Below, piece after piece: positions 12,121 to 25,809 of a stretch of DNA of 64,000 nucleotides. The translations under genes and the position numbers were made by a program. The stretch's first letter is position 1. Each line of letters starts with the position of its first letter. The notes under the pieces were generated by a model. It saw only the letters and a list, made by a program, of their open reading frames with translations. It had not been told where the DNA came from and made no database searches. The DNA comes from Saururus chinensis (lineage: Eukaryota; Streptophyta; Magnoliopsida; Piperales; Saururaceae), in contig CP141142.1 of NCBI GenBank assembly GCA_035235625.1, positions 15,034,995 to 15,098,994 of the forward strand. Direction: 5' to 3'.

Positions 12121-12862
12121 GTAGGAGCAAGTTAGTAAGACCCTGGATAAGGGTGTTTGTGTAAGTTTGATTCGATGGTATGATGTTAGTAAGATGATAT
12201 GTGTGTTTGTATGTATATGAGCATAGTTATGATATGCCTGCTTGCTTCATGGTTGAGTTGCATGAATGCGTCTATGTACGGATTTACTGAGTTCACTGTT
12301 TAGAACTCCTACTCCCCTACTGGGTATTTTCCTTCTGAGTATGAAAATATTCATTACCCTATTTTTTAGCCCCGTTGTACGGGAGGCTTTTGAAGGTTAT
12401 GACGGAGAGCTCTTGGAGATGGATGCTCATTTCAGCGGTGGATTGATTCCCGTTGACTTAGGTATATGCTTGACTCACTGTGATTTTATTTGTGCCACGA
12501 TCTGATGTATTAGGTGAGTTGAGATTTAAGATGTTTATCTTTCTGGACTTTCGTTTGGATTAGACTGTGGACTATTATGGGACTTGCACTTAGGGATGCC
12601 TATGAGAGATTTGTATTTAAAGTCTATGATCATAGCAATTTATTCGTACAATTATTTTTCTAGTATTACAAGTGGATGTTTGGTTTGGCTGTACAATGTT
12701 CGATCGAATGAGTAAATTTGTATGGGAAAACTGATGTGTTATGTTTTAAATTATAAAACTGTTTTCACAGGTTTCATATTTCTAGATTTATAGTAGTTAT
12801 ATCGCAAAAAGTTACGTGAATTTTGAGGAAAATGTATGAAAAATCGTGGACGTTACAACAAC

Positions 12863-13869
12863 ACAGTGACTCGTGGACCTCACTGCCAATGGCAAACCTA
12901 TTGTACACTAACACACCAATGTGTGTCAGTGATAGCATTGTCATCTCCCTCTTTCACTGACACTGTCACTGACATATCAATAGTTGTGCTAGCAATCAGG
13001 AAGAAAAGGCAACAACTGGTTATGGTTCCCAAAAACACTCCAAATCATACTATAAGACAAACCTTCCCACACAAAACCTTACCACAATAACAAATGATGA
13101 TTCTCACTATCCAATAATCATTAAACATGGGAAAACATGATCTCATATCATAATCATGACAAAATTTCAAAAAGTATTCTTAACATAATTTCATGCTAAT
13201 TAGCAATCATACCTCATGTCATATACTCACTTAAAAACCAAATCATGGTAACAAGGTTAACAATCCAACCTCCTTCCATCATCGAATACAAAGGCCTCTA
13301 GAATTTTATCATTTTCCCCCATTCCCTAAACCTTGACGAGCCTTAATCTCTCATCATCAATCCGAAAGAGATTCCGAAAGATTTGGGTCTCGGATATCAA
13401 AGGTGAGAAATAACCGAATTCTAATGCATAAGTGTCTCAAAAACCACATGAAACTGCTTCATCATGTAGTTTTGAACCTGTCGATAAGACATGCTCAAAA
13501 CACCAACATGTCAACGGTCGACCAATAGTAAAGTTGGCACTTCATCAGCGATAGAGCTAATGCATCGAACATAATTGATAGTAGCCCATCATTTCACCTG
13601 TATGGGCATTGACATGTTGATACTTACCAACAATACTTTTATGTTCTAGAAAGATGAAACATTTAAATTTTAAATTTATAATTATTGATACTTTTATGAG
13701 TTTATTTTCTTCACTTTATTACTCAGTAGCATTATCATAGCAAAATAAGTTCATCGATATGTCAAAATTGACACCAATGGACTCAAAACAAGACCTTCAA
13801 AGAAACTAAAAATAGATTAATAATTAATTAAACACATAATAATATCTCACGAAAATTACGGGTGTCACA
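12863..13869 (-). repeat. Possible minus-strand LTR fragment
   Basis: Read on the minus strand it begins TGTGACACCCGTAATTTT at 13869, like the LTR start at 27361 (TGTGACACCTATAATTTT). Scattered phrases in the following 400 bp are also similar. No matching end is visible, since LTR A inserted at the left edge. No coding capacity. Confidence 0.4.
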
Positions 13870-14090
13870 CGTACTATTACAAGAAGCTAACGATTACAAA
13901 ATTTAAATATTCGAGCACTTGTGACATATGACGTTAAATTCTATAATTTTTTTTCCACACTTAACCAACATTTCGCATATTCTCCCCCTTTGAGTGAGAA
14001 ATAAACAAAGGTGAAAACAAAATTATGTTGAGAAAAACACAAATCAAGCAATGACATGAAAAACTCAAACTAAGAAGAATCATGTCAGTA
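13870..14090. other. Unassigned AT-rich spacer
   Basis: About 220 bp between two minus-strand LTR units. I see no gene or repeat in it. Confidence 0.5.
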
Positions 14091-15824
14091 TGTCACGACC
14101 ACCATTAAATAATATATGATATAATATGCATAATTATTATTCCACTCGGCATGTGTTACATCACACGTGAAACCAAACGTGATGGCCATCAATACGTATC
14201 ATCACAAAATAACGACACATAAAATAACATAATTTATAAAACCTAGAGTTGATGCACAACCAAAATTTTACATAACACAATAATACATGTTTTAACAAAA
14301 TATTGTCAAATTAGGACATAATCCATATACATCATTCGTATTGTAGTCAGATCACATAATATAGGCATAACAATCTTTACATAAAAGTCATATCATTACA
14401 AAATTTAGCTAAAACACTCAAGAAAATTATGTAGAAAATTCGTCAGCCGTCACTTTTGATTAGATTTTACTACCTGCAGAGTCTGAAGGTGGGTGAGTAT
14501 TTTTATATACTTAGTAGGTAGAATTAAAATCTAATTTAATGCTAAGTAGAAATACTCATGATGGTAAGAATTTTTTCTAAAATATAATTTATTAGAAAAA
14601 TGAATTCAGAAATAATTCCAGAAAAACACATGTTTGTTCGATGACGATAAATCAAGAGCTGTGATACCGAATGACATTCCTCCCAATGCTCATGGGGAAA
14701 TAGGAAGCTCAAAAGGCTACGAGTTTTCCCATGACACTCCACACCTATGTGCGTACTCCAGATATTGATATTTCCTCAGTAGGTATCTAGTCAAAATATG
14801 ACAATTCTAGGTTTAATCCCATAACTATCCACAAAATACATGTATAATAACATAATTTCATGTAGGTAAAACATGACACACATATAGCATTTCTTTAGAA
14901 AACTCAAGTAAATAAGATAACAGACTGAAAATGGTGCATAAAAAGTCAACCATACGAGCAGATCATAAGCTAGAGTTTAAGAACTAACATTTGGGGTAGA
15001 AAATTTGTGGTTGTAGAGAGCTTAAATAGAAAAACTGGCCTCATCACAGTGTTTGACATAGTCGATTTAGCTAAAAACGCCTTTTAAATGGCCTGATTTT
15101 GACTTAAAACAACTCAGAACAAAGAAACAGAAGTTTAACACATGGTAGAAAATGAAAATAATCGTCGGAAGTCAGATTTATATAGAAAAAAGAAAGGCGA
15201 CGTGGCATTATGGAAGTGTGATGCATGTTGTACGATGCTCTACAAACGGTGTAGAGAACTCACATGACCGGGACCCACCACGCGCTTCCCCTGTGCTGCA
15301 CAGATGAAACTGTGCGCAATAGTTTTGCCATGCGATTTTTGCATGCCGTGCAGCGTGGTCCCGCCATGCAAGCCACTGTGCATCGTGGGCCCGCCACACG
15401 GCCCTCGTGTCATGCAGTGCCGCATCAGTCAACGTGGCTAACACAGTGCATGCGTCAGCCCCCCAATACAATATTTTTTTTCCTTTTCCCAAAACTTTAA
15501 AACGTTGTATCTTTTCAACTGTAAATTGTAATCACACGTTCTTGGTACCAATGGACTCGTATCGATTAGACATTTGAAACAAGATCACTCAAGGATAGGT
15601 TTTACCTTAGTTTTACCATGGGTCCCACACATGAAGCATGTTTCCCACTATCAAACTTACAACTCTGATGTCCGATTTAAATGATTCAAAAGCCATAATG
15701 ATCATCTTTTTGAGGTCTACCACAACTATTTAGGTACTAAATTCAAAATAGTATTCTATTAATAAAATATAGTAAAATTCTATTATTAGTTTTAAGAAAC
15801 GTACCTAAAACCAAGGTTGTCGCA
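14091..15824 (-). repeat. 3' LTR of an old minus-strand chromovirus (1734 bp)
   Basis: On the minus strand it starts TGCGACAACC at 15824, right after a polypurine tract, and ends GGTCGTGACA at 14091. It is related to the LTR of element 1: a GC-richer block at the same offset (about 15190-15440), TATATAAA at 15184-15177 and a palindrome at 14512-14495 followed by CTGCAG. Sequence divergence is large, so it is old. Confidence 0.85.
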
Positions 15825-15867
15825 ATCTTCCCCCCTTAAAGAAATTTTGTCCTCGAAATTGAATGTG

Positions 15868-16545
15868 CTAGTCTTCAATTAGTTCCAGATATTTCTTTAA
15901 CATTTCACTTTCTAATTCCCATGTGGCTTCCTCCGAACAATGATGCTACAATAATACTTTTACTAATGGAATCCTTTTTGTTCTCAAGATTTGCTCCTTT
16001 CGATCCAAAATCTTGACCAATTTTTCTTCAAATGTCAAATCAGTTTCTAGGGTGACCATTGTCTGATCCAGGACATGAGAAGGATCTTGCAAATATTTAC
16101 GGAGCATAGACACATGAAACACATTACAAACATTAGCTAACTGAAGGGGCAAAGCCAATTTGTAAGCCATTGGCCCCACTTTATCTAGAATTTTAAATGG
16201 TCCTACAAATAGAGGAATTAGTTTTTCTTTAACACCAAACCTCATAACTCCTCGAGTTGGTGATAGCTTAAGCAATACATGATCACCTATGCAGAAATCA
16301 AGGTCTTTCCTTCTTTGATCGGCATAACTCTTTTGACGACTCTAGGTTGTCCCAAATTGGCTCCTGATAAGCTTTACCCTATTAGCACACTACTGTAAGA
16401 TCTCTGACTTCACTAACTTCTTTTCCCCAACTTCACTCCAACAAGTTGGGGATCGACAAGGTCAACCATAAAGAGCCTCATATGGTGTCATGCCTATACT
16501 GGAATGATAACTGTTATTATAAGAAAATTCATTCAATGGCAAGTG
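15868..16545 (-). pseudogene. Integrase C-terminus and chromodomain remnant, minus strand
   Basis: The minus strand from 16545 encodes the end of an integrase core ([17 protein letters not shown]), then the GPF/Y-like region and a chromodomain. An open stretch covers 16275-15946 (PTRGVMRFGV to KRIPLVKVLL), and homology runs to a stop at 15868-15870. Upstream parts have in-frame stops that look like CGA to TGA and CAG to TAG changes. It is close in sequence to element 1, hence the same or a sister family. The 5' three quarters of the element are absent; the break is at about 16545. Confidence 0.88.
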
Positions 16546-18237
16546 GTTAACAAAAGTTTTAACTAAAAGTTTCTTCACATTTATGGTTTTTAAGTTATTT
16601 AAGTCATTTAGAATTTTTCTAGAAATTTTAGAATTTTTACTATTTTTTCAAAAATTAGGGTTTGGCAGGACCCACTGTGGGCCCTTTTAAAAAAATTAGA
16701 ATTTCTAACCCAAAATGTTCCTAAAGTTAAACTAATACCTTGGAAAATTATTTCGGAATTTTTTAGATTTTGATTTGGGTTATAATAGTTAAATTATCCA
16801 TTTTTAGTTGTAAATTTTATTTGTACCCCATTATTTGATTAGGTCTAACCCACCCTTACTATATAGGGAAAGGCACAACCACTTTCCCATTTAGGAATGG
16901 GCTAAGACCTGGAGTTAGGAGGCATAATCCCCCATTTGCCTAAAGAGGAAGGAGATTAAGGCTTAATTTTCTAAATTTTTCCTTAATCCATTAGGGTTTT
17001 CATAAATCTCTTCAAACCTCTTGTTCTCCTATGGTTTAATCTCAATTTTAAAGCATAAAGCTACTTATTTAAAGCCTTATTTCAAACCCTAATATTAAGA
17101 ATTTCATTTTTGAGTTTCTTAAACCCTAGATCTAAGGTTTTTCAAGAGGTTTAGATGTTCATAATCGATTTTATGAAGCTATTGACGAAATTATATTTTT
17201 TGGTAGGTTTTGAAGAAGTTTAAGTGGCCATTTCGAATCAAAAACTTGCTTAAAGTAAGAGTTTTGAGTCTTAAACTTGTTGTGATTTCGGATCTAAACT
17301 TTGAGGTATATTTCAAATGGGTTTCATAATTATGAGCTTTAATGGTGGTTTGATAAAACTTAATCTTTGGTGTTATTTTCTTAGGGCTTTACTTAATAAT
17401 AATTAGATTTAATATTTTGGAAACTTTGATTTGATTATGATGGAGTTTGGGCTTGGATTTAATGTATTAAGTTGGATTGATGGAGGTTTGGTTTGGTTTT
17501 CAAAATGGGGAAGATGAACCAAATCTACCGTTATAGTGATTGAACATTATTTATTTTGTTTATTTCGACATCTCTACTCCCAACTATCATTTTTTATGTT
17601 CATGTGGAATGATTTGAGTTAGAATAAGCTACTGGAAGGTTATGTTATTGATGTTGGAATTTATGAAGACCATTTAAGAATTATGTGGAAATTGTATGTT
17701 GTTGGTTAAACATGCTAGGATTGATTATCTTGAAAATCCATGATAGAATGAATTATTCATGTTTAAGCATGTTTCCAGCAAGATTATTGTATGAGAATGG
17801 ACTGATATGTCTTCTTATCTTATGGATAACTTATGGGTAAATGATGACGTCATGTCTAGATTCAAGTATAGTATGAATATGCTTATGTGAGTTGAGCAAC
17901 TTATGTGAGTTGAGCATGTGGTTGCACTTGATTTGATTGATGGTTTCTAATGGTTTTCACTCATGATTTCAGTTAGGAGCCATGATTAAATGTTAAAGAA
18001 CATGTGTATAGTATCTTGTAGATTATCTTCAATGCATAATTATATGCTTTGAGAATGAATGTTTCTATCTTAAGCACACACACACACATGTAGGGATTAA
18101 TCATGAAAATTGTTGTCATTTATGGGTTGATATGATGCATGTGGGGCCTGATAGAAGCACATTCCATGAATTAGAGTTCATGCAGAGAATAATCACGTAT
18201 GTATCATGTTGTATGCATCATGAAACGGATTTATAAA
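16546..18237 (+). repeat. Unassigned LTR-like fragment with promoter-like start
   Basis: AT-rich, no ORF. Around 16670 it has GGCAGGACCCACTGTGGGCC, similar to the GGCAGGACCCACTTT of element 1's U3 (6256-6270), followed by CTATATAGGG at 16859-16868 and a leader-like T-rich stretch. I read it as the 5' part of another chromovirus LTR, cut on the left at the integrase remnant and on the right by LTR B. A (CA)n run lies near 18077-18088. Confidence 0.5.
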
Positions 18238-21200
18238 TGTAATGCCCCTAATTTTTCTATGATTAGTTGTGATTTTTTTGCTATTTTTTGTTCATTTTTT
18301 GTGGGAAAATGTGACGCTTCGACATATTTGGCCTCGGTATTCATACTCGTAGAGTTGGGTGTGGGGTTCAGTCATAGGCCACGTGCCTAGACGCGCATTT
18401 GTGATGCGAAAAAGTGGGAGAAAAGCAAACAACAAGAGATGTGATAAGTAAGAAAAAAAAGAAAAATAATTAAAAAGAAAGGATTAGGCTCGACTGAGCC
18501 CTATCCAGAAACGTCTAGATAGTGCACCCCCAACTCTGGTTTCCCTTGCCCAGCTACTGCCGATTGCCGATGGGCCACACGGCTGTTGCCACCGGCTCCG
18601 CCTTGGCCGTACGACGGCAAGGGGCCACTGCCCCGGCCCCCACGGCAGCTCCGCCCCATCTTTCGCCCCAGTTAACTCCTCATCCTCTCTCTATTTTGAG
18701 TTTCGGCCGGCCGCCGTGAGCTCCGCCCCATCCTGGTAACTTCAGGGGGCCGCCCCTCCCAGCCCCAGTGGGCCTCTCCTCTGCCGCCCCATGCTTTTTC
18801 CCCCCTTTGCCCTATTTTCTGCCGGTGAACTCTTTTGATTAAACAGTGGTTGCCGGCGGTGAGCCACAGCCGATGGACCTCCATGCGGCTCTGCCCCAGC
18901 CCAGTAACGCCAGTGGGCCACCCCTCCAGGCCTTGTAAAGGCTCCACCCAGCCCCGTGCCGCTCCGACCTCTCTTTCCCTCCCCACTATTCTGGGCTCTA
19001 TTTCCCTTCTTTCTAGTTCCCTCTTTCTGTCGCCTTTGTGGACTGACTAGGGCCGACCAGACAACCATCTAGATCCGCCCTAGCCCTATGATGGAGGCAG
19101 GCAGCCGCTCTCAGTTCGGCGCCACCTCCTTCATCTTGGCTGAGCTCCACTATCTACCAATTGTTCTGCCTCTATTTTAAAAATGGTATTTTTCCACTAT
19201 TATTGGTTTGCTAGGGCGAGCCACAATTGGCCAATGGCCAGTAGCCTCCAGTTGGCTGGTCTCGACCTGACGTAGAGGGTGCAGCCGCCCTGGCCCATCC
19301 TAGCTCCACTTTTTCCCCGGTCATCCATCTATCCCTCTCTGTTTTGGCTTTTGATGCCACCGACATTGTCCATTAGTGGATGAACAACCACATGGGTTTC
19401 ACCCCTGCCTTGTGATGGCTAGGGATGGCCCCACCTAGGCAGGTTCAACCGTCTCTGACCCGTGCTCCTCCTTGTGGCCCACAGCCGCAGTTAGTTCCCC
19501 TCGCCGGCATGTTTTCCCATTGACCCTTCTTGCCCATTTTACACCGTTGGTACCGGATGGCCTCTGGCAAGATTCTGTATGACCTACCTTGATCGAAGGT
19601 GGACGAGTTCACCTACATAGGCCTTGGCCAGTGATGGCCTCGCGGCCTTTGCTCGACCCTGAACCTTCCTCCTTCCCTATGTCGTGCGAGATGCACAGCC
19701 ACCTATACTATTAGTTTTGGTTGTAGGTGGTGATCAGTGATGTTGTTGTTTTGATTGGCCACCACTAGGGCCTTAGCCATGTTGGCCCCTTATGAACCTT
19801 GGACTGCCTTTGTTCAGCCCTCTCCCCCTCCCCTTTGGACCACATGTGCATGTAGCCGCACATGTAGTTTAGGGTTTAGGCGTCGTATTTGTGTTGCCTA
19901 ACTATCAGCTGGCTCTGCCACCGAATGGAATCGATATTAGAGTCCTCCACCACCTATCCTCCGTCCTTGAGCATCACCCCATGCCCTCCATCCTTATGTG
20001 GGCCCTTACAAAAGCAAAATCGACTTCTTGTGGTCAGCTGAGTACCTCTCAGCCGCCGGCTGACCTTCAGTGAGTACACCCTCAACTTTTCGACACACCG
20101 CCACTTATGTTCACATGACCTTCCTCCTGGCTGCCCTAGTGTGCCACCCTGGATCATGGATTTTGTCGCATTGATTTATGTCATCCAATTTGGCTGTGAG
20201 TACTTCGGGTGTTTCCTAAACCCTCGGGACAACAACTCTCTCTACTTGGCAATGCTTTTGGCTGCCAACTCCGCCATTGATGCCGCCACCATCATGTGTT
20301 CACCATCAAACATCATGATTACGAGGTAGGGGAGCTTTGAACTCGTAATTTCATAATAGCATACTTTGAATGAGTAGCAGCATGCTAGGATTGTATGATT
20401 CAATGCTTTGGATGTTAAATCATGATCCATTTGCATGATGTAAGAGGATGAATTATGCCATGTTGAAATGCATATAACATGCATATGAGTTATAAGTATG
20501 TATGATGTATGTGCTAGTGATGGCTAGCAAGTATGTTGTTAAGCTCAGTGTATGAATGTGTATGTATGTGCTAGTGATAACTAGCAAGTATGTTGGTAAG
20601 CTACGTGTATGGATGTGTATGTATGTGCTAGTGATGGCTAGTGAGTATGTTGGTAAGCTATGTATGGAATAATATGTGTTATTTATACGTATGTGTGATG
20701 GACATACATATGTATGACGACTATATGCTTATCTGATGGATATGTGTATCCGTGTGGGGGCAAAAGTATGGTCGATGGACAGTAAGAGGTGACAGATGGT
20801 TTTGTCTAGATTTGTTGTGGATGTGTAAGCATGTGATGGAAGACAGATGATGTATGTTTATTGGGCAAGTATTGAAGCAGTTTGTTTGGTTTGGATCAGA
20901 GCGTATGTTAGGGGATTGTCAAACAGTAAGAGTGTGCATAATTGTACAAGCATAACATACAAATTATAAAGTGAAAAGTAAGCTAAAAAATGAGGTATTA
21001 GTAAGAGGGTGATGACTGGGTTTGGCTCTAAGGAGCTTAGTTTAATGACGTTTGTGTAATATGTTTTGGTCATAAGGTGGATGGCAGAGTATGTAAGACC
21101 ATAAGGATTTCTGGTACAGTGAGTTATGTTATGAGATGGTTGGGTTAAGGAAGTCTACTACCGTGGCAAACTAGGGTTTCGGATCAGGCTCAGCTTCGGT

Positions 21201-22809
21201 TTGATTAGTGGAGCACTGTATGTTGAGTGCTTGTATGGCATAATTGTACTGTAAAATTTACTTAATTCAAACTTGATTTATAAGAAAGCTAATGATAGCA
21301 TTGTGAGTTTGAGACCTGAGGGTTCGACAGATGAAGTTTTATGTTTGAGCTAGCCGATAATGAGTCGGTTGAGCATTGCTCATGTCTTGCCATGGTGTTT
21401 ATCCTATGGGATGTTGTCTGTGTGCTGTATTGAGCCCCAACGTATGATGCTCTATTGAGAGCAATGTATGTTTTCGATTTGGTCTGTGTGTTGTATGAAG
21501 TTCAGACATTTGATGCTCTATTAAGAGCATTGTATGATTCTGCCCAAGAGTGGCACCATATGATTTTTGCCCAAGAGTGGCACTGCACTATAAGACCCAT
21601 AATGGTGGGCAATTGTATGACCCCTTATATGTGGGTTTTTATGTTTGCACATTCAGGTAAGTAGTATCATGGACCTACTCTTACCTGTTTGATCATGTGC
21701 CCCATGAGCATTGGTGTGCCTTGCCTTCAGAAAAGTCCATGGCGTGTAGTCACTCCCCAGAGGTTAAGGTGATGCCCCAATGACATTATTTTCCATTTTG
21801 ACACTGGAGCTTATTAGTTTTAATAAGTTTCAATTGTTGATAGTATGAGTACGACTGTAAGGGTATGAGTTGTAAAAGTATGAGTATGAGTACGACTGTA
21901 AGAGTAAGAGTATGAGTATGAGCACGACTGTAAGTGTATGTTTTTAGCAAGACTATAAGAACATGAGTATGAGCAAGATTGTACAAGTAAGGTCGTACGA
22001 CTAAGATTGTACTAGTAAGTCGTACGAGTAAGTATAAAATTATATAAGTAAGGTCATACAAGTATGTGTAAGTTATATGAGTAAGCGTATGATTGTATGA
22101 GTAAGTTTGTAAGACCCTGATTAAGGGTGTTTGTGTAAGTTTGGTTTGATGGTATGTGATTTTGGCATGATGGTATGCGTGATTGTATATGTATGAGCAT
22201 GATTATGATATGCATGTTTGCTTCATGTTTGAGTTGCATAAATACATCTATGTATGGACTTACTAAGTTTACTGTTTAAAACTCCCCTACTGGGTATTTT
22301 CCTACTAAGTATGAAAATACTCATTACCCTATTTTTTAGCCCCATTGTTCGGGAGGCTTTTGCAGGTTTGTAGTAGTGAGCTCCTAGAGATGGATGCTCG
22401 TTTCCACGGTGGATTGATTCCCTTTGACTCAGTTATATCTTTGACTCACTGCGAGTATTATTTGTACCACGATCTCTTGTATTGGGTGAGATGAGAACTA
22501 AGATGGTTATACTTTCTGGACTTGTAATTTGGATTAGACTGTGGACTGTTATGGGATTTGCACTCAGGGTTGCCTAGGAGAGATTTGTATTTAAAGTCTA
22601 TAATCATAGCAATTTATTTGTACGTTTGTTTTCAAGTAGTGCCCGAGAATGTTTGGTTTGGCCATACGATGTTTGATCAAATGTGCACAAATTTGTATAG
22701 GAAAAATTAATGTGTTATGTTTTAAATTATAAAACTGCTTTCACAGGTTTTGTATTTGTCAGTTTTCCCGATTTATAGTAGTTATATTGAAAAAATCTCG
22801 GGCATTACA
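18238..22809 (+). repeat. LTR B of the long-LTR family (4572 bp), with primer site
   Basis: It starts TGTAATGCCCC and ends GGGCATTACA, a 10-bp terminal inverted repeat, and is collinear with solo LTRs A and C. Unlike them it is followed by a canonical primer site, so it is a 5' LTR. Left flank ATAAA has no matching copy on the right, as expected when the rest of the element is missing. Palindrome at 22307-22322. Confidence 0.92.
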
Positions 22810-22811
22810 AT

Positions 22812-22823
22812 TGGTATCAGAGC
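22812..22823 (+). other. Primer-binding site after LTR B
   Basis: TGGTATCAGAGC is identical to the common plant initiator-Met primer site, two bases after the LTR end. It shows the long-LTR family is an autonomous-type LTR element or a derivative. Confidence 0.93.
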
Positions 22824-23361
22824 CTAGGCAATCTGACTATAAGTCCATAATAGTTGCAAGTCCAGAGTCATGGCATGTAAGAGTAAGTTGGGAATTTGTT
22901 TTGGTAGGGGTCATGGTGAACTTGATTCCCTTTGTTTCTGCCTTTGGGCAGAGTTGAGCCGAAGTGCCTCAACTACCGAGAGATTCAGGTGGTTAGATCG
23001 CACGTTTTTTTTGGCTAAAGAGAGCCATGGGCTGCTATTGATTATGCTAAGTTTCAGAAAGGTTGGCTAGCACCTTTAACAACAGTTAGATAAAGAAATT
23101 CAAGAATATGAAGGAAAGAGAGACTTCTCAAGAGGAATGGATGGTGGGATGCGGTTTAGGAACAGTTTGGTCGTTCCTAATGAAGAAGAATTGAAGAAAG
23201 AGTTATTAGAGACAACACATAACTCTCAATATACTATCCATCCTGGAGGAACCAAGATGTAGAATGATGCAAAAGAGGGATTTTGGTGGAAAGGAATGAA
23301 AAGGGATATTGGTTAGTTTGTGTATAGATGTTTAGTTTGTCAACAAGTTAAGGCTGAACAG
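22824..23361 (+). pseudogene. Deleted chromovirus interior with integrase zinc-finger remnant
   Basis: The first 250 bp are leader-like. From about 23080 the translation matches the region before and within the integrase zinc finger (HPGGTKM, GFWWKGMKRDIG, RCLVCQQVKAEQ), with stop codons. Gag, protease, RT and RNase H are missing. A Tat/Athila-like LTR interrupts it at 23361/23362; the protein match resumes near 25560. Confidence 0.8.
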
Positions 23362-25548
23362 TGATACACATGGATTTTATACAATTTATATGTCTTTTTA
23401 ACTTATTTACTAGGATATGATTAGGTTAATTTAGGGTTAATTAGAGTTTATGTATTAATATAGATATTAGTAATGTGATTTAATTATTGATTAACTTGGG
23501 CGATGTTACTTGTTTAGGTATTTATTTGAAGAAAGTTAGTAATCTATTTATGTCTTACATGTCTAAAATGTGATTGTTTATGTTTTATAGGTAATTCATG
23601 CTTCTTGAGGCACTTGGATGATATTCGGAAAATTTTACAACACTCATGCTTACAAGTGATTTGGACAACTTTCTGGAGGTGCAGGCATGTTGAAACTATG
23701 TATGGGCATGAACGGAAGACCTTAATGAACAAAGAGAAAATTGAATAGTAATGTGGACCATCTAGTGAACAGAGACATCTTCCCAAATGACTTCTTGGAC
23801 ACCAAATTGGACAAAATGACTAGATTACATAGATTTGATTTTTGGTTGAAATTGAGTACAAATTTGTGCAAATAAATTAGGTATTTCAAAACGCATTTCA
23901 ATTAAATCAATGAAGAACATGTTAAAATCGAAGAATGGGAGGCAATTTTGATTGAAAAGTGGAGATTTTTGTAGCCACCATGTGATAACTCAACCCAAAA
24001 ATTTTACAGGAGAAAATTCTTGAATATGCTATTTGAATTTGGTTGGAGTTCTTGGTGTTTGTTAATGATATGATCATATATATATATATATATGAAGAAT
24101 AAAAGGAAAAAAAGGTCAGTTTGCCATTAATGGATGTTGCTAAGTTATAGAGCTTTGATCGTGCTGGAATTTCGTGGAGCTGAACCAATTGAAGGTGTAA
24201 GATTGGGAGAAGAGTGGAGTTCAAAGTTAGGAAGGAGAAGAGTTTGATTGAAGATGGAGTTTGAAGTCATAAAGAAGAAAAGGCCCTAGAGTCTAGTTGC
24301 AGCCTTCCTTCGTGGAGCGAGTAGGTGTTAGATAGTTTTGGGACCAATTTGATATTCTTTGCATTCTATTACCAACAGAACACATATCTACAATGTTTGG
24401 CAGCAAAGGAGCACAGTCGTACTGGAAGAAGAACAAAAGTGTGATGAATTTCGAAGTTGGATTTGTGGAGAAAGAAGGTGTCAAATTCAGAGCCATGAAC
24501 CCACACATTGCAGCTAAAGACCAAAACGCATTGGTTTTATTTGGGATGCCAGTTCCAATTCAATATAAGACTTAGGGATACCTGAATTAAATTCTACATA
24601 AACACCCATAAGGGAGAACAAAACAAAGAAACACTAGAGAAATGGTAAAAAAGAAAATTTCTAGAATTCAAAAGTGCTCAAGGCTGAAGTAGATCAAAGC
24701 TTCCCAAGTTTTTTTTTTCTTCTTCTTTTCTTATAAGTTTATTTTAATTTTTAATAATTTATTTTTACCATGTTAAGTAGTGGCTAGTTTTTTTGACTAA
24801 GGTTAAGATGAACCTCTTATTAATTTTGTAGAGTTTTCTAATCTATGTGGTTTGGTTAAATTCTAAAAAAGGTTTTAATAATAATTGTTCTTATCTCAAT
24901 TTGATTAGTGGAGTAATTTGGATATGAGTCTAGTCATGCTTTTCTCATGATTGGAATTAGTTTTCATTAATTGAATGCTTGATTTTAGATTATTAATTAG
25001 TAAAATTGTGTATGAGTTAAGATTTATTTATATGGATACAACTTATGACTTAGTTTTATTCCCTTAAAACAAGGTAGAATATAACTTTAGTATTTTGATT
25101 GAAGGTTTAAAAGATTAAATCTTCCATGATAAAGATAATTGAACTCTAATTTGTTGTGAGTTATATTTGGGAAATAAATTGATGAACATAGATATGATAG
25201 TTTACATGCTAATAAGAGGGGATCCTGAAACCTTAGTTGATTTTTATTTAATATTTTCAACACTTTTAATTGATTTCTTAGTTCAATTAAATTTTAACTT
25301 TTATTTTTTACTTCAATTTTTTTCTTTTGTGATTTAGTTAGCTTTAGTAATTTAAGTTTATTTTTGTTTATTATTTAATTTAATTGCTCTTAGTTACATT
25401 AGTTAACTAGATTGGGATTTACTTGATTTAGATTAAAATTAGCTTTCTTTCCTTATTTCAAGTCTCTATGGGATCGACATTCAATTTAACCGCTTAACTA
25501 CTATTGAGTCTTGCACTGTGAGTAAAAAATTAAAATCCATCAATAAAC
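23362..25548 (+). mobile_element. Solo LTR of a Tat/Athila-like element (about 2.2 kb)
   Basis: It begins TGATACACATGG and keeps the order of the Athila LTR at 36216 near its start (TTTATATGCC-like, CTAAAATGTGAT, TAGGTAA...GGCACTTGGATGAT), but is diverged. Near its end is a Tat/Athila-like phrase TCTCTATGGGATCGACATTC. The right end, set at CCATCA near 25548, is approximate, and no clean target duplication was found. The integrase reading resumes within about 20 bp after it, which defines the insertion. A (TA)n run lies at 24077-24093. Confidence 0.7.
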
Positions 25549-25809
25549 ATAAAAAACGAGTAGGAACTTTGAACCCTTTAAACATTCCACAATGGAAATA
25601 GGAGAACATTTCAATGGATTTTGTGGTTAGATTGCTAAAGACACAAAAGAAGAATGATGCCATTTGGGTTGTGGTGGATAAATTGACAAAATCTACTCAT
25701 TCTTGTCTATGAAGTGGATAAAATCACCAAAAAATAAAGTTTGGCAAAACTCTATATGCAAGAAGTTGTTCGGTTGCATGGAACTTTTGTTAAAATTGTG
25801 TCAGATAGG

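Larger units (their letters stand above)
8467..12857 (+). mobile_element. Solo LTR A of the long-LTR family (4391 bp)
   Basis: It is bounded by perfect 5-bp target duplications ACAAC (8462-8466 and 12858-12862) and ends GTTACA. The start reads TATAAGG, where copy B has TGTAATG and copy C TGTAAG, so the terminal TG is mutated. Collinear copies are 18238-22809 and 31321-35879. A solo LTR arises when the two LTRs of one element recombine. Inside are a TATATAAA box (8726-8733), a GC-richer stretch (about 8800-10090), three tandem-repeat zones and the palindrome at 12337-12352. Short ORFs in it are not conserved as proteins. Copy B's primer site suggests a Ty3/gypsy element. Confidence 0.93.

Noticed and set aside
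11159-12130. Reverse-strand ORFs with repeated HQTS or YSYSH words
   Set aside because: They are translations of tandem DNA repeats, with different frames in each LTR copy.
18522-19068. Pro/Arg-rich ORFs on both strands in LTR B
   Set aside because: GC-rich LTR segment; not open in A or C.
24077-24093. (TA)n run as a possible promoter
   Set aside because: Simple microsatellite within an LTR; no supporting elements.
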